Assembly: GCA_040401995.1 (NCBI GenBank)
Contig: JBBANM010000003.1
Location: 1-64,000 of the forward strand
From: Haliscomenobacter sp040401995
GTDB taxonomy: Bacteria; Bacteroidota; Bacteroidia; Chitinophagales; Saprospiraceae
Length of the DNA stretch: 64,000 nucleotides
Direction: 5' to 3'
Shown: piece by piece, positions 34,459 to 43,555 of the stretch
How positions within the stretch are numbered: position 1 is the first letter of the stretch
Layout: every line of letters starts with the position of its first letter
The notes under the pieces: model-generated
Told to the model about the DNA's origin: nothing
Seen by the model: only the letters and a program-made list of their open reading frames with translations
Databases searched by the model: none
Position numbers and translations under genes: made by a program

Positions 34459-36141
34459 ATGGACAGAAGAGCAACTATTGCCATGCTCATGGGGCAGACT
34501 ACTGAAAAAAAAGCGCAGGTTCAAGACCTATTTGCGCCAACCCCGCCAGTTGCCGGCCTTGAGCCGTACACCGGCGCTTGGGGTTATGATCAAGCTGCAC
34601 ATTTGCTGCGCCGAGCTACATTTGGCGCTACCCCTGTACAGATCAAAAACTATGCAGGACAGAATTTAAAAACATTATTGGATGATCTGTTTAAATCACA
34701 GCCGCTTCCTGCACCGCCCATTAATTACGATGGTACCGATGAAGTAGTTCCGGTAGGTTCTACTTGGATCAATGCCGTTTACATACTTGATGCAAACAAA
34801 CAGATCAGCAATATGGGTTATCGCGATCGCAGTTTGCGGGCATGGACTACGGAATCGTTACTGGATACCAGTAACGTTTCCGTAAGAGAAAAAATGACTC
34901 TCTTTTGGCACAATCACTTCTCAGTCAACGGTATTGCTGATCCTAAATTTTTATATACTTACATTGATACCCTACGAAAAAACGCGCTGGGTAACTTTAA
35001 AGACCTTGTCAAGAAGATTACCATTGACCCCACCATGTTGATCTTCCTCAACGGCAATCAAAATTCAAGCGCAGCACCCAATGAAAACTACGCCCGCGAA
35101 TTGCTCGAGTTGTTTACCATTGGCAAAGGACCTTTAGCCGGCCCAGGTGATTACACCAATTATACTGAAACTGATATAAAAGAAATTGCACGAGCAATGA
35201 CGGGTTGGCGCGATACCGGGTACCGTTCAACTGATCCCACGGTAGCTGTAGGTTCAGCCTTTAGAGCTGCTTCTCATGATACCAAGACCAAAACCCTTTC
35301 TGCCCGTTTCGATAAAAAGGTCATCAACAATAACCTGGATAAGGAATACGGCGATGTAGTGGACATCATTTTCACCAAAGACGAAGTGGCGCGTTTCATT
35401 TCGCGCAAATTGTACCGCTATTTTGTTTTTTACCAAATCACTGCCGATGTAGAGACCAATGTCATTCAACCCATGGCACAATTGTTGGTAAAAAACAATT
35501 ACGATATCGCTCCAGCATTACGGGCTTTATTGAGCAGTGCGCACTTTTTTGATGCCCAAAATTTAGGATTGATCATCAAAAACCCGATTGAATTTAGCTT
35601 AGGAGCAATCCGTCAGTTTGGATGGAACATTCCTACCGATACGCTTGGAAAATACCGCACCCTTTACAGTTTATTTTTGACCATTGCACCACAACAAATG
35701 GTTTATTTCGGACCGCCCGATGTTGCGGGTTGGAAAGCCTATTACCAAGCTCCGGTTTTCAATCGGATTTGGATCAATGTCACGACACTGATTGCCCGCA
35801 TGAAGTATACTGATGCATTGGCCTTCAACACCCTTAATCTCAACGGCGTCAAATTGAGTCTTGATGTATTGGGCTTTATTTCCAAACTGGATGATCCCGG
35901 CAACCCAGTTGCCATGATCAAAGACATGACAAAGGCCGTTTTACCCCAACCTTTGGCCGACGGTCAATATGCTTACTTAAAAGATGTACTACTGAAGGGC
36001 GCTCCAGATTACGAATGGACGAACGCTTACCTTGCATTCCTTGCAAAACCCGATGATAAAATTGCCCGCCAAGGTGCGGAAGTCAAATTGAGGAATCTGG
36101 TCAAAGCCATGCTCAACATGCCCGAATTCTTTTTGGGCTAG
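34459..36141 (+). CDS. DUF1800 family protein, copy 1
   Basis: 560 residues. Family landmarks: YDQAAHLLRRATFGAT near residue 50, REKMTLFWHNHFSVN, NENYARELLELFTIG, EIARAMTGWRDTG and FISRKLYRYFVF. DUF1800 proteins have no known activity; in Bacteroidota and Planctomycetota they are regularly encoded directly upstream of DUF1501 proteins, as here, and the pair is presumed to be exported together. The N-terminus MDRRATIAMLMGQ is a short basic-hydrophobic leader, not a clear signal peptide. About 90% identical to the copy at 38763. Confidence 0.92.
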   Translation: MDRRATIAMLMGQTTEKKAQVQDLFAPTPPVAGLEPYTGAWGYDQAAHLLRRATFGATPVQIKNYAGQNLKTLLDDLFKSQPLPAPPINYDGTDEVVPVGSTWINAVYILDANKQISNMGYRDRSLRAWTTESLLDTSNVSVREKMTLFWHNHFSVNGIADPKFLYTYIDTLRKNALGNFKDLVKKITIDPTMLIFLNGNQNSSAAPNENYARELLELFTIGKGPLAGPGDYTNYTETDIKEIARAMTGWRDTGYRSTDPTVAVGSAFRAASHDTKTKTLSARFDKKVINNNLDKEYGDVVDIIFTKDEVARFISRKLYRYFVFYQITADVETNVIQPMAQLLVKNNYDIAPALRALLSSAHFFDAQNLGLIIKNPIEFSLGAIRQFGWNIPTDTLGKYRTLYSLFLTIAPQQMVYFGPPDVAGWKAYYQAPVFNRIWINVTTLIARMKYTDALAFNTLNLNGVKLSLDVLGFISKLDDPGNPVAMIKDMTKAVLPQPLADGQYAYLKDVLLKGAPDYEWTNAYLAFLAKPDDKIARQGAEVKLRNLVKAMLNMPEFFLG

Positions 36142-36198
36142 TTGAATCACACCTGTTAAGCCGAAATTTTATTCAAAAATCGAACAACTGTCTTCCTT

Positions 36199-37752
36199 AT
36201 GAAAAGAAGATCTTTCCTCGCCGCTGGCGCAACCATAACCTTACCCGTATTTCTCAATGGCATGCGGATAGGCGCCCATCCTAAATCATCCCTTTTTTCT
36301 GGCATGGCGCCAGGAAACGACAAAGTAATGGTGCTCATCCAAATGGCGGGTGGCAACGACGGTCTTGGGATGGTGCTCCCTTTGGATCAATACAGCAATT
36401 TGTCCAAAGTAAGAAGCAATATCTTGATTCCTGAAACCAAGGCATTGAAATTGACCGATAATCTGGGTATTCACCCGGCGATGACCGGCATGCAAAAATT
36501 GTACACCGATGGGAAATTAACGGTTGTACACAGTGCTGGTTATCCCAATCAAAACCGCTCGCACTTCCGCTCTACCGATATTTGGAGTTCGGGATCTGGC
36601 GCCAATGAATATTTGAACACCGGTTGGATGGGGCGTTATTTTCAAACCAACTACCCTGAATACCCAGATACTTACCCCAATAACAATTACCCCGATCCTT
36701 TTGCCATTACCATTGGCAGCACCGAATCGGAAACTTGTCAGGGTACCATTGTGAACTTTAGCCTTACGCTTACCGATCCTTTTTCTTTGAGTTTGTTGAA
36801 TCAAGGGGGCAGCACTGCTGATATGAAAACGTTGTACGGCAAAGAATTGGATTATTTAAGAACTTCTATCTCCCAATCCAATTCCTACTCCAAAGTGATT
36901 ACGGCGGCAGCCAACAAGGCCAAAAACCTAGCTACTTACCCGCAAACTACCATTGCAGGGCAGTTGAAAAACGTTGCGCTTTTGATCGCTGGCGGACTAA
37001 AAACCAATGTTTACGTTGTGCGCATTGGGGGTTTTGATACCCACGCTAACCAAGTAGATATTACCGATAACACCATTGGTCAACAAGCAACCATATTGAA
37101 ACAAATTTCAGAGGCGGTTGCTGCTTTCCAGGAAGATTTGCGTTTGCAAAAATTAGAAGAACGGGTGATCGGCATGACCTTCTCGGAATTTGGCCGCCAA
37201 ATTGCTTCCAACAACAGTAGAGGTACCGACCACGGTACTGCTGCCCCTTTGTTTTTGTTTGGTTCTTGTGTGAATCAAAAAATTGTTGGCAAAAACCCTA
37301 CTATTGCTGATAAATTACAACCACAAGAAGGGGTAGCCATGCAGACGGATTTCCGCGACATTTACGGTTCTATCTTGGTCGATTGGTTTGGAGTGACTCC
37401 GGAAAAAGTAAAAACTTTGCTCTACAACAACTTTACCAAGCTCCCAATTCTCAAAAATTGCGCATTGGCTACTGCTGTTGATGAAACCATCGTTGAAGCA
37501 ACTGGTTTGAACATTTATCCCAACCCATTCCGCGACACTGCTACTTTACAGTTCCGTACTGCCGAAGCCGCTTACATTCGCGTCAGTTTGTTTGATACTT
37601 TGGGCAGCGAATTGCAAGTCATTACCAGCCAGAATATGCCTGCGGGTGATCACCAATTCCAATTGGATGGCAGTAATTTGGATGCCGGCTACTATTTTTG
37701 TCGCATTCAATCCGGCAACGGTGTACAAACCTTGCGTATCATTAAACTGTAA
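36199..37752 (+). CDS. DUF1501 protein with Tat-like leader and T9SS sorting domain, copy 1
   Basis: 517 residues. A twin-arginine start (KRRSFLAAGA) suggests Tat export of a folded protein. DUF1501 core: VLIQMAGGNDGLGMVLPL, HSAGYPNQNRSHFRSTDIW and MTFSEFGRQIASN followed by GTDHGTAAPLFLFG. These are the metal-site-like motifs of an alkaline-phosphatase/sulfatase-type fold. The C-terminus is a type A T9SS sorting domain (IYPNPFRDTATLQFRT ... GYYFCRIQSGNG). So the protein would be exported and delivered to the cell surface. Enzymatic activity is unproven. It is 57 bp downstream of its DUF1800 partner. Confidence 0.92.
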   Translation: MKRRSFLAAGATITLPVFLNGMRIGAHPKSSLFSGMAPGNDKVMVLIQMAGGNDGLGMVLPLDQYSNLSKVRSNILIPETKALKLTDNLGIHPAMTGMQKLYTDGKLTVVHSAGYPNQNRSHFRSTDIWSSGSGANEYLNTGWMGRYFQTNYPEYPDTYPNNNYPDPFAITIGSTESETCQGTIVNFSLTLTDPFSLSLLNQGGSTADMKTLYGKELDYLRTSISQSNSYSKVITAAANKAKNLATYPQTTIAGQLKNVALLIAGGLKTNVYVVRIGGFDTHANQVDITDNTIGQQATILKQISEAVAAFQEDLRLQKLEERVIGMTFSEFGRQIASNNSRGTDHGTAAPLFLFGSCVNQKIVGKNPTIADKLQPQEGVAMQTDFRDIYGSILVDWFGVTPEKVKTLLYNNFTKLPILKNCALATAVDETIVEATGLNIYPNPFRDTATLQFRTAEAAYIRVSLFDTLGSELQVITSQNMPAGDHQFQLDGSNLDAGYYFCRIQSGNGVQTLRIIKL

Positions 37753-37794
37753 TAAACGACTTTGTTTATCTCAAAATAGGTTAATTTGATGAAA

Positions 37795-37835
37795 AAAGGG
37801 CTTGTCTTGCAAAAGATGAGCCCTTTGATTTTTTG
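37795..37835 (+). terminator. Rho-independent terminator of DUF1800-DUF1501 unit 1
   Basis: AAAGGGCT and AGCCCTTT form the outer stem, TCTT and AAGA extend it inside, and GATTTTTTG follows. Duplicated at 42093. Confidence 0.9.
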
Positions 37836-37905
37836 TTCTCCCTGATGTATGGTCTTAATAATGAAAGTATATATGGTCTATTATTTCATGACCAAGTTTA
37901 ATTGA

Positions 37906-38245
37906 TATACTTAACACTGTCAAGTTTTAAGCATAGGAAAATATTAAATTTTGGAGATTTATCTTGATTAACGCTTAAAATAAACTACGCGCAAAGATGA
38001 TCGACCACAGATTCACAGATTCCACAGATTCTTGTGATGCATCACAAGCGCGATTCCACAGATTGGGGATTTGTTCAATCTGTGGAATCGCGCTTACGCC
38101 GAAGGCGATAAGAATCTGTGAATCTGTGGTGGATTTTCTGTGGTGAATTTTAGGATGACAAGAGATTTAGATTTGAAAAAAAGTTGTCCTTTACCTGAAC
38201 CAGATCGTTATTTTTCATGCTCGAAACTTGACGACGCGAAGTATA
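37906..38245 (+). mobile_element. Family A inverted-repeat element (A3)
   Basis: 340 bp, same orientation as A2 and nearly identical: TATACTTAACACTGTCAAGT at the left, ACTTGACGACGCGAAGTATA at the right, flanked by TA. Contains the same nested ACAGATTC stems and CGCCGAAGGCG hairpin. It lies at the left edge of the second duplicated unit. Confidence 0.85.
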
Positions 38246-38263
38246 AGTATCGAGTTTTTTTTA

Positions 38264-38443
38264 ACGCGCCAAACAACTGTTGTATCGCTCCTCAACGAAA
38301 GGTATTGTAAAGGTGTTTAATGCTTATCCATTCGTTGGTCAATCGCCAGCCATTACTGGGCTCGAATTGTTCAACAGCTACTACAAAAAAATTGGGTGTC
38401 CAAGACGCCCCCCTTCAAGGTTAAAAATTCAAGCTTTGATCAT
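38264..38443 (-). pseudogene. Decayed 5' end of a duplicated HAD gene
   Basis: Aligns with the first 60 codons of the HAD gene at 33446-34105. The start MIKA is kept, the fifth codon TGC has become TGA, then IFNLEG remains before the frame degenerates. The rest of the gene is absent. The remnant marks the left end of the second unit of the tandem duplication. Confidence 0.85.
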
Positions 38444-38581
38444 TTTAATCATCCATTTTGAGTTGGGGTGGTTGAATCAGTTTCAAACTGACAATTCCTG
38501 GTTTAGGCTTTAAACCTTGTTGAGAAAAAGGAGTCGAAGATTGTGATTTTAAAATTCCTTTTATTGTTTTCGCCATCCAAT

Positions 38582-38600
38582 CAGAATCCTGAACAAGCTC
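38582..38600. repeat. Family B right-end fragment
   Basis: CAGAATCCTGAACAAGCTC followed by TAA matches the right terminus of the B elements at 42197, 43349 and 61308. No left end is present; a solo remnant in the region upstream of DUF1800 copy 2, absent from copy 1. Confidence 0.7.
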
Positions 38601-38691
38601 TAAATTTATCCTGTCCACTCTGCTTTTTAACACTTTTTATTCTCCGCTTACTAAATATTTGATAACCAATCCATTGCAATTAAATAATTTT

Positions 38692-38716
38692 CAAACAATT
38701 TCATTGGGATTGTTTG
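38692..38716 (+). promoter_or_regulatory. Hairpin or operator upstream of DUF1800, copy 2
   Basis: CAAACAAT pairs perfectly with ATTGTTTG around 9 bases. It is the counterpart of 34381-34407; a G-C pair there is an A-T pair here, so both strands changed together. It lies 46 bp before the start codon at 38763. Confidence 0.6.
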
Positions 38717-38762
38717 GAGCTTGATATTATTTCATTCGATTTCACCTATAAAACAATAATTT

Positions 38763-40445
38763 ATGGACAGGAGAGCAACTATTGCCCTGCTCGTGGGGCA
38801 AAAAACTGAAAAAAAAGCACGGGCTCAAAATATTTTTGGACCAACCCCGCCGGTTGCCGGTCTTGAACCTTATACCGGGACTTGGGGGTACGATCAAGCC
38901 GCGCATTTGTTGCGGCGTGCTACCTTTGGCGCTACCCACGTACAGATCAAAAACTACGCTAGCCAAAATCTAAAAACATTATTGGACGACTTGTTTAAGA
39001 CGCAGCCACTTCCGGGGCCTCCCATCAATTACGATGGTACAGATCCGATTGTACCAGTGGGTTCTACTTGGATCAACGCTGTTTACTTGCTCGATGCCAA
39101 TAAACAGATCAGCAATATGGCTTACCGCGACCGCAGTTTGCGGGCTTGGACCACTGAATTGCTACTGGATACGAGTACGGTTTCATTGCGTGAAAAAATG
39201 ACCCTTTTTTGGCACAATCATTTCTCGGTCAATGGACTTGGTGATCCTAAGTTTTATTACGTTTATATTGATACTTTGCGACAAAACGCGCTTGGTAACT
39301 TCAGAGATCTGGTCAAAAAAATTACTATTGACCCCACCATGTTGATCTTCCTCAACGGCAATCAAAATTCAAGTGCGGCGCCCAATGAAAACTATGCCCG
39401 CGAATTGCTCGAATTATTTACCATTGGCAAAGGAGTTTTAGCTGGCCCTGGCGATTATACCAATTATACAGAAACGGATGTAAAAGAAATTGCCCGAGCA
39501 ATGACTGGTTGGCGCGACACGGGATATCGTTCAAGCGATCCAACGGTTAGCGTGGGTTCTACCTTTAAAGCTGCTTCACATGATACCAAGACCAAAACGC
39601 TTTCTGCCCGTTTTGATTCAAAAGTCATCAACAACAACCTGGATAAGGAGTATGCCGATGTGGTGGACATCATCTTCTCCAAAGACGAGGTTGCACGTTT
39701 TATTTCTCGCAAGTTGTACCGCTATTTTGTTTTTTACCAAATCACTGCCGACGTAGAGACCAACGTCATTCAACCTATGGCACAATTGTTGGTGAAAAAC
39801 AATTATGATATTGCTCCAGCACTACGGGCATTATTGAGCAGCGCGCATTTTTTTGATGCCCAAAATTTAGGTTTGATCATAAAAAACCCGCTCGAATTTA
39901 GCTTGGGTGCAATACGTGAGTTTGGTTGGAATATCCCGACCGATACTTTAGCCAAATACCGTACGCTTTACAGTTTGTTTTTGACGATTGCGCCTCAGCA
40001 AATGGAGTATTTTGCCCCACCCGATGTTGCTGGATGGAAAGCCTATTATCAGGCGCCGGTTTTTAACCGAATTTGGATCAACGTCACGACGCTGATTGCT
40101 CGCATGAGGTTCACTGACGCTTTGACCTACGCCGGTCTTAACCTCAACGGCGTCAAATTGTACCTCGATGTTTTGGGTTTTATTGCCAAGCTGGATGATC
40201 CAGGAAACCCAGTTGCCATGATCAAGGACATGACTAAAGCGATCTTGCCCCAGCCGCTAGCTGATGGTCAATATGCTTACTTAAAAGATGTATTGCTAAA
40301 TGGGGTACCCGATTACGAATGGACCAACGAATACGCCGCATTCATTAACAAACCAGATGATAAAGTTCTCCGCCAAGCCGTGGAACTCAAATTGAGGCTT
40401 TTGGTGAAAGCCATGCTCAACATGCCAGAATACTTTTTGGGCTAA
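38763..40445 (+). CDS. DUF1800 family protein, copy 2
   Basis: 560 residues, the same length as copy 1, with the same landmarks (RRATFGAT, LFWHNHFSVN, NENYARELLELFTIG, FISRKLYRYFVF). Differences are scattered conservative changes concentrated in the N-terminal 30 residues and near the C-terminus (for example DYEWTNEYAAFINKP against DYEWTNAYLAFLAKP). No frameshift or stop, so both copies appear functional. Paired with DUF1501 copy 2, 52 bp downstream. Confidence 0.92.
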   Translation: MDRRATIALLVGQKTEKKARAQNIFGPTPPVAGLEPYTGTWGYDQAAHLLRRATFGATHVQIKNYASQNLKTLLDDLFKTQPLPGPPINYDGTDPIVPVGSTWINAVYLLDANKQISNMAYRDRSLRAWTTELLLDTSTVSLREKMTLFWHNHFSVNGLGDPKFYYVYIDTLRQNALGNFRDLVKKITIDPTMLIFLNGNQNSSAAPNENYARELLELFTIGKGVLAGPGDYTNYTETDVKEIARAMTGWRDTGYRSSDPTVSVGSTFKAASHDTKTKTLSARFDSKVINNNLDKEYADVVDIIFSKDEVARFISRKLYRYFVFYQITADVETNVIQPMAQLLVKNNYDIAPALRALLSSAHFFDAQNLGLIIKNPLEFSLGAIREFGWNIPTDTLAKYRTLYSLFLTIAPQQMEYFAPPDVAGWKAYYQAPVFNRIWINVTTLIARMRFTDALTYAGLNLNGVKLYLDVLGFIAKLDDPGNPVAMIKDMTKAILPQPLADGQYAYLKDVLLNGVPDYEWTNEYAAFINKPDDKVLRQAVELKLRLLVKAMLNMPEYFLG

Positions 40446-40497
40446 GAGCATCTGTAAAGACAAAATTTTATTCAAAAATCGAACAACTGTCTTCCTT

Positions 40498-42051
40498 ATG
40501 AAAAGAAGATCATTCCTCGCCAGTGGCGCAACCATAACCTTACCCCTATTTCTCAATGGCATGCGAATAGGCGCCCATGCTAGATCATCCCTTTTTTCTG
40601 GCATGGCGCCAGGAAACGACAAAGTGCTCGTGCTCATCCAAATGGCGGGTGGCAACGATGGTCTTGGGATGGTGCTCCCTTTAGATCAGTATAGCAATTT
40701 ATCCAAGGTACGGAGCAATATCTTGATTCCTGAAACCAAGGCATTGAAATTGACCAATAATCTGGGCATTCACCCTGCCATGCCCGGTATGCAAAAACTG
40801 TTTACCGATGGAAAACTAACCGTAGTACACAGTGCAGGTTATCCTAACCAAAACCGCTCGCACTTCCGCTCTACCGATATTTGGAGTTCAGGATCTGGCG
40901 CCAATGAATATTTGAACACCGGTTGGATGGGACGTTATTTTCAAACCAACTATCCTGAATACCCCGATACTTACCCCAACAAAGACTACCCCGATCCCTT
41001 CGCGATTACCATTGGCAGCAGCGAATCGGAAACTTGTCAAGGTACGGTGGTTAACTTTAGCCTTACCCTTACCGATCCTCTTTCATTGAGTTTATTGAAC
41101 CAAGGGGGCAGCACTGCCGACACAAATACCTTATATGGCAAAGAATTGGATTTCTTAAGAACATCGATCTCGCAATCCAATTCCTACTCCAAGGTAATTA
41201 CTGCTGCTGCCAACAAGGCTAAAAACCTAGCCACCTACCCGCAAACTACCATTGCTGGACAGCTAAAAAATGTTGCACTTTTGATCGCTGGCGGATTAAA
41301 AACCAATGTATACGTTGTGCGTATCGGCGGTTTTGATAACCATGCCAACCAAGTAGATATTAACGATAATACCATTGGTCAACAAGCAACTCTTCTTAAA
41401 CAAATTTCCGAAGCGGTTGCCGCTTTTCAGGAAGATCTCCGTTTACAAAAATTAGAAGAGCGGGTAATCGGCATGACGTTCTCGGAGTTTGGCCGCCAAA
41501 TTGCTTCCAACAACAGTAGAGGTACCGACCACGGTACTGCTGCACCATTATTTTTGTTTGGCTCATGCGTCAGTCAGCAGATTCTGGGCAAAAACCCTAC
41601 TATCGCTGATAAACTGCAACCTCAGGAGGGCGTAGCCATGCAGACGGATTTCCGCGATATTTACGGTTCTATCTTGGTAGACTGGTTTGGTGTTTCAACC
41701 GATAGTGTAAAAACATTGCTCTACAACAACTTCACCAAACTCCCAATTCTCAAAAATTGTGCGGTGGCTACTGCTGTTGATGAAACCATCATCGAAGCAA
41801 CTGGTTTGAACATTTATCCCAACCCATTCCGCGACACCGCTACCCTACAGTTCCGTACCTCCGAAGCCGCTTACATTCGGGTTAGTTTGTTTGATACCTT
41901 GGGAAGCGAATTGCAAGTAATCACTAGCCAAAACATGCCTGCGGGTGATCACCAATTCCAATTGGATGGTAGCAATTTGGATGCCGGCTATTATTTCTGT
42001 CGCATTCAATCAGGCAATGGTGTACAAACCTTACGCATCATTAAACTGTAA
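40498..42051 (+). CDS. DUF1501 protein with T9SS sorting domain, copy 2
   Basis: 517 residues, ~95% identical to copy 1 and intact: leader KRRSFLASGA, core motifs VLIQMAGGNDGLGM and EFGRQIASNNSRGTDHGT, and the same T9SS tail ending in LRIIKL. The main differences are conservative (for example FDNHANQVDIND against FDTHANQVDITD: a Thr to Asn change in a conserved FDxH segment). Followed by a duplicated terminator. Confidence 0.92.
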   Translation: MKRRSFLASGATITLPLFLNGMRIGAHARSSLFSGMAPGNDKVLVLIQMAGGNDGLGMVLPLDQYSNLSKVRSNILIPETKALKLTNNLGIHPAMPGMQKLFTDGKLTVVHSAGYPNQNRSHFRSTDIWSSGSGANEYLNTGWMGRYFQTNYPEYPDTYPNKDYPDPFAITIGSSESETCQGTVVNFSLTLTDPLSLSLLNQGGSTADTNTLYGKELDFLRTSISQSNSYSKVITAAANKAKNLATYPQTTIAGQLKNVALLIAGGLKTNVYVVRIGGFDNHANQVDINDNTIGQQATLLKQISEAVAAFQEDLRLQKLEERVIGMTFSEFGRQIASNNSRGTDHGTAAPLFLFGSCVSQQILGKNPTIADKLQPQEGVAMQTDFRDIYGSILVDWFGVSTDSVKTLLYNNFTKLPILKNCAVATAVDETIIEATGLNIYPNPFRDTATLQFRTSEAAYIRVSLFDTLGSELQVITSQNMPAGDHQFQLDGSNLDAGYYFCRIQSGNGVQTLRIIKL

Positions 42052-42092
42052 CAAAAGACTTTGTTTATCTCAAAATAGGTTAATTTGATAAA

Positions 42093-42133
42093 AAAGGGCT
42101 TGTCTTGCAAAAGATGAGCCCTTTGATTTTTTG
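42093..42133 (+). terminator. Rho-independent terminator of DUF1800-DUF1501 unit 2
   Basis: Same hairpin as 37795: AAAGGGCT with AGCCCTTT, then GATTTTTTG. Confidence 0.9.
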
Positions 42134-42196
42134 TTCTCCCTGAATTTTTTTAGACTTGTTACCAGAAGTTACTTTCCATCCCAATCCGAAGTATAA

Positions 42197-42403
42197 GAGC
42201 TTGTTCAGGATTCTGGTTCGATGGCGTAGTGAGCTAAAATTTGCACCAATGAGGCACAAAAAGCGTTGAAAAGTTCCGATTTTATCGGAAAGAGTGTACC
42301 CCCGATTCATCGGGGGCAGGTCAGCGCTACATGAGCATTTTTGTAACGAAATTGGTGTGAATTTTGGCCATTTACAGCTCGAAGCAGAATCCTGAACAAG
42401 CTC
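42197..42403. mobile_element. Family B element, GAGCTTG subtype (B2)
   Basis: 207 bp, ends GAGCTTGTTCAGGATTCTG and CAGAATCCTGAACAAGCTC, flanked by a TAA duplication (42194-42196 and 42404-42406). The core is in the opposite orientation to B3 and carries an extra stem, CCCCCGATTCATCGGGGG. It fills the gap between DUF1501 copy 2 and the CorA gene. Confidence 0.88.
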
Positions 42404-42428
42404 TAAACCAAAGTACAACTACAAGAAG

Positions 42429-43337
42429 ATGATCGAATGCGTTATTGCCAAAGGAATTGAAGGAGATTTTCAATGGATGGATATTACCGAACCCAAACCC
42501 GTGGAATTGGATCAAATTGCTACGGATTTCAATTTGCCGCACTACGCGGTTAAAGATTGCTTGGAGCCTGATCACCTACCCAAGTTTGAACAAATTGACG
42601 ACAACCTCAATTTTATCATTCTTCGACTTTTTAGTCCAGGCGCAGGCGATCACAAACAAACCGTTCAAGATTACACCAGCAAAATAGCCTTATTTTTTGG
42701 GACTGATTTTTTGATCACCATTCATCGGCTTCCGTTGCATTTCATGGAAGAGATCAAGTCGAAATACATTGCTACCAAACATGTTACTTCACCCATCGAA
42801 ACCATCGTGAAAATTGTCTGGTACGTGCTGCATACTTACGAACACCAATCGCGCGACTTGCGAACCGAGATCGAAACCTACGAAAGTCGGATTTTTTTGA
42901 AAGAAGTAATCCCCAATTTGCAAGAGGATCTCTACTACCTCAAACGTAAAGCGGCCGTTTGTAGGAACATCCTTTACTTATCAACCGATGTGGTCAGTAA
43001 GATCCATACCACCAAAAAAGATCGCGCCGCCCTCCAGGATGTCAAAGATTTGCATACTAAAACCGAAGTGGTTTACCATCAAATTGGCGATGACATTGTC
43101 AACTTACTCAACTCTTACTTGTCCATTGCGGCGCAACGCAACAACGATATCGTCAAAATCCTTACTATTTTTTCGGTATTTTTCATGCCCCTAACTTTCA
43201 TCGCGGGCATTTACGGCATGAACTTTGAGCACATGCCAGAATTGAACCAAGCCTGGGGCTACCCTGCTTCTTTAATGTTGATGGTTTTGATTTCTGTTTT
43301 AATTTGGTTTTGGTTCAAACGGAAACATTGGTTGTAA
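42429..43337 (+). CDS. corA: CorA-family divalent cation channel
   Basis: 302 residues. A cytoplasmic alpha/beta N-terminal domain is followed by a long helical stalk (LRTEIETYESRIFLKEVIPN onwards) and two C-terminal membrane helices (about 240-262 and 276-296). The selectivity motif YGMNF lies between them, and the protein ends in the basic FKRKHWL tail typical of CorA. It forms a pentameric Mg2+/Co2+ channel in the inner membrane. It is shorter in its N-terminal domain than E. coli CorA. B elements lie on both sides, the left one 25 bp upstream of the start codon, where it may carry the promoter. Confidence 0.92.
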   Translation: MIECVIAKGIEGDFQWMDITEPKPVELDQIATDFNLPHYAVKDCLEPDHLPKFEQIDDNLNFIILRLFSPGAGDHKQTVQDYTSKIALFFGTDFLITIHRLPLHFMEEIKSKYIATKHVTSPIETIVKIVWYVLHTYEHQSRDLRTEIETYESRIFLKEVIPNLQEDLYYLKRKAAVCRNILYLSTDVVSKIHTTKKDRAALQDVKDLHTKTEVVYHQIGDDIVNLLNSYLSIAAQRNNDIVKILTIFSVFFMPLTFIAGIYGMNFEHMPELNQAWGYPASLMLMVLISVLIWFWFKRKHWL

Positions 43338-43348
43338 TTTGATATTAA

Positions 43349-43507
43349 GAGCTTGTTCAGGATTCTGGTTCGAGCTACAAATGGCCAAAATTCACACCAA
43401 TTTCGTTACAAAAATGCTCAAGTAGCGCTGCTACACTCCGCTTTTTGTGCCTCATTGGTGTAAATTTTAGCTCACTACGCCATCGAACCAGAATCCTGAA
43501 CAAGCTC
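43349..43507. mobile_element. Family B element, GAGCTTG subtype (B3)
   Basis: 159 bp, from GAGCTTGTTCAGGATTCTG to CAGAATCCTGAACAAGCTC, flanked by TAA on both sides (43346-43348 and 43508-43510). The centre has GTAGCGCTGCTAC, a small palindrome. Nearly identical to B4 at 61308. Confidence 0.9.
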
Positions 43508-43510
43508 TAA

Positions 43511-43547
43511 AACCTTCCAGGTCCATCGGGAACTTGGAAGGTTTTTT
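43511..43547. terminator. Bidirectional terminator between corA and the small membrane protein
   Basis: AACCTTCCAGGT pairs with ACTTGGAAGGTT (with one G-T pair), followed by TTTTTTT. Placed between two convergent genes. Confidence 0.85.
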
Positions 43548-43555
43548 TCATCAGT

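Larger units (their letters stand above)
33925..42145 (+). repeat. Tandem segmental duplication, ~4.3 kb period
   Basis: 33925-37846 corresponds to 38264-42145: 5' end of the HAD gene, its upstream region, DUF1800 gene, DUF1501 gene and terminator. The gene starts are 4304 bp (34459 to 38763) and 4299 bp (36199 to 40498) apart. The proteins are ~90% identical or more. The second HAD copy is truncated and decayed. A family A element lies just left of the second unit (37906-38245), and a sister copy (32349-32690) lies left of the first. Confidence 0.93.
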
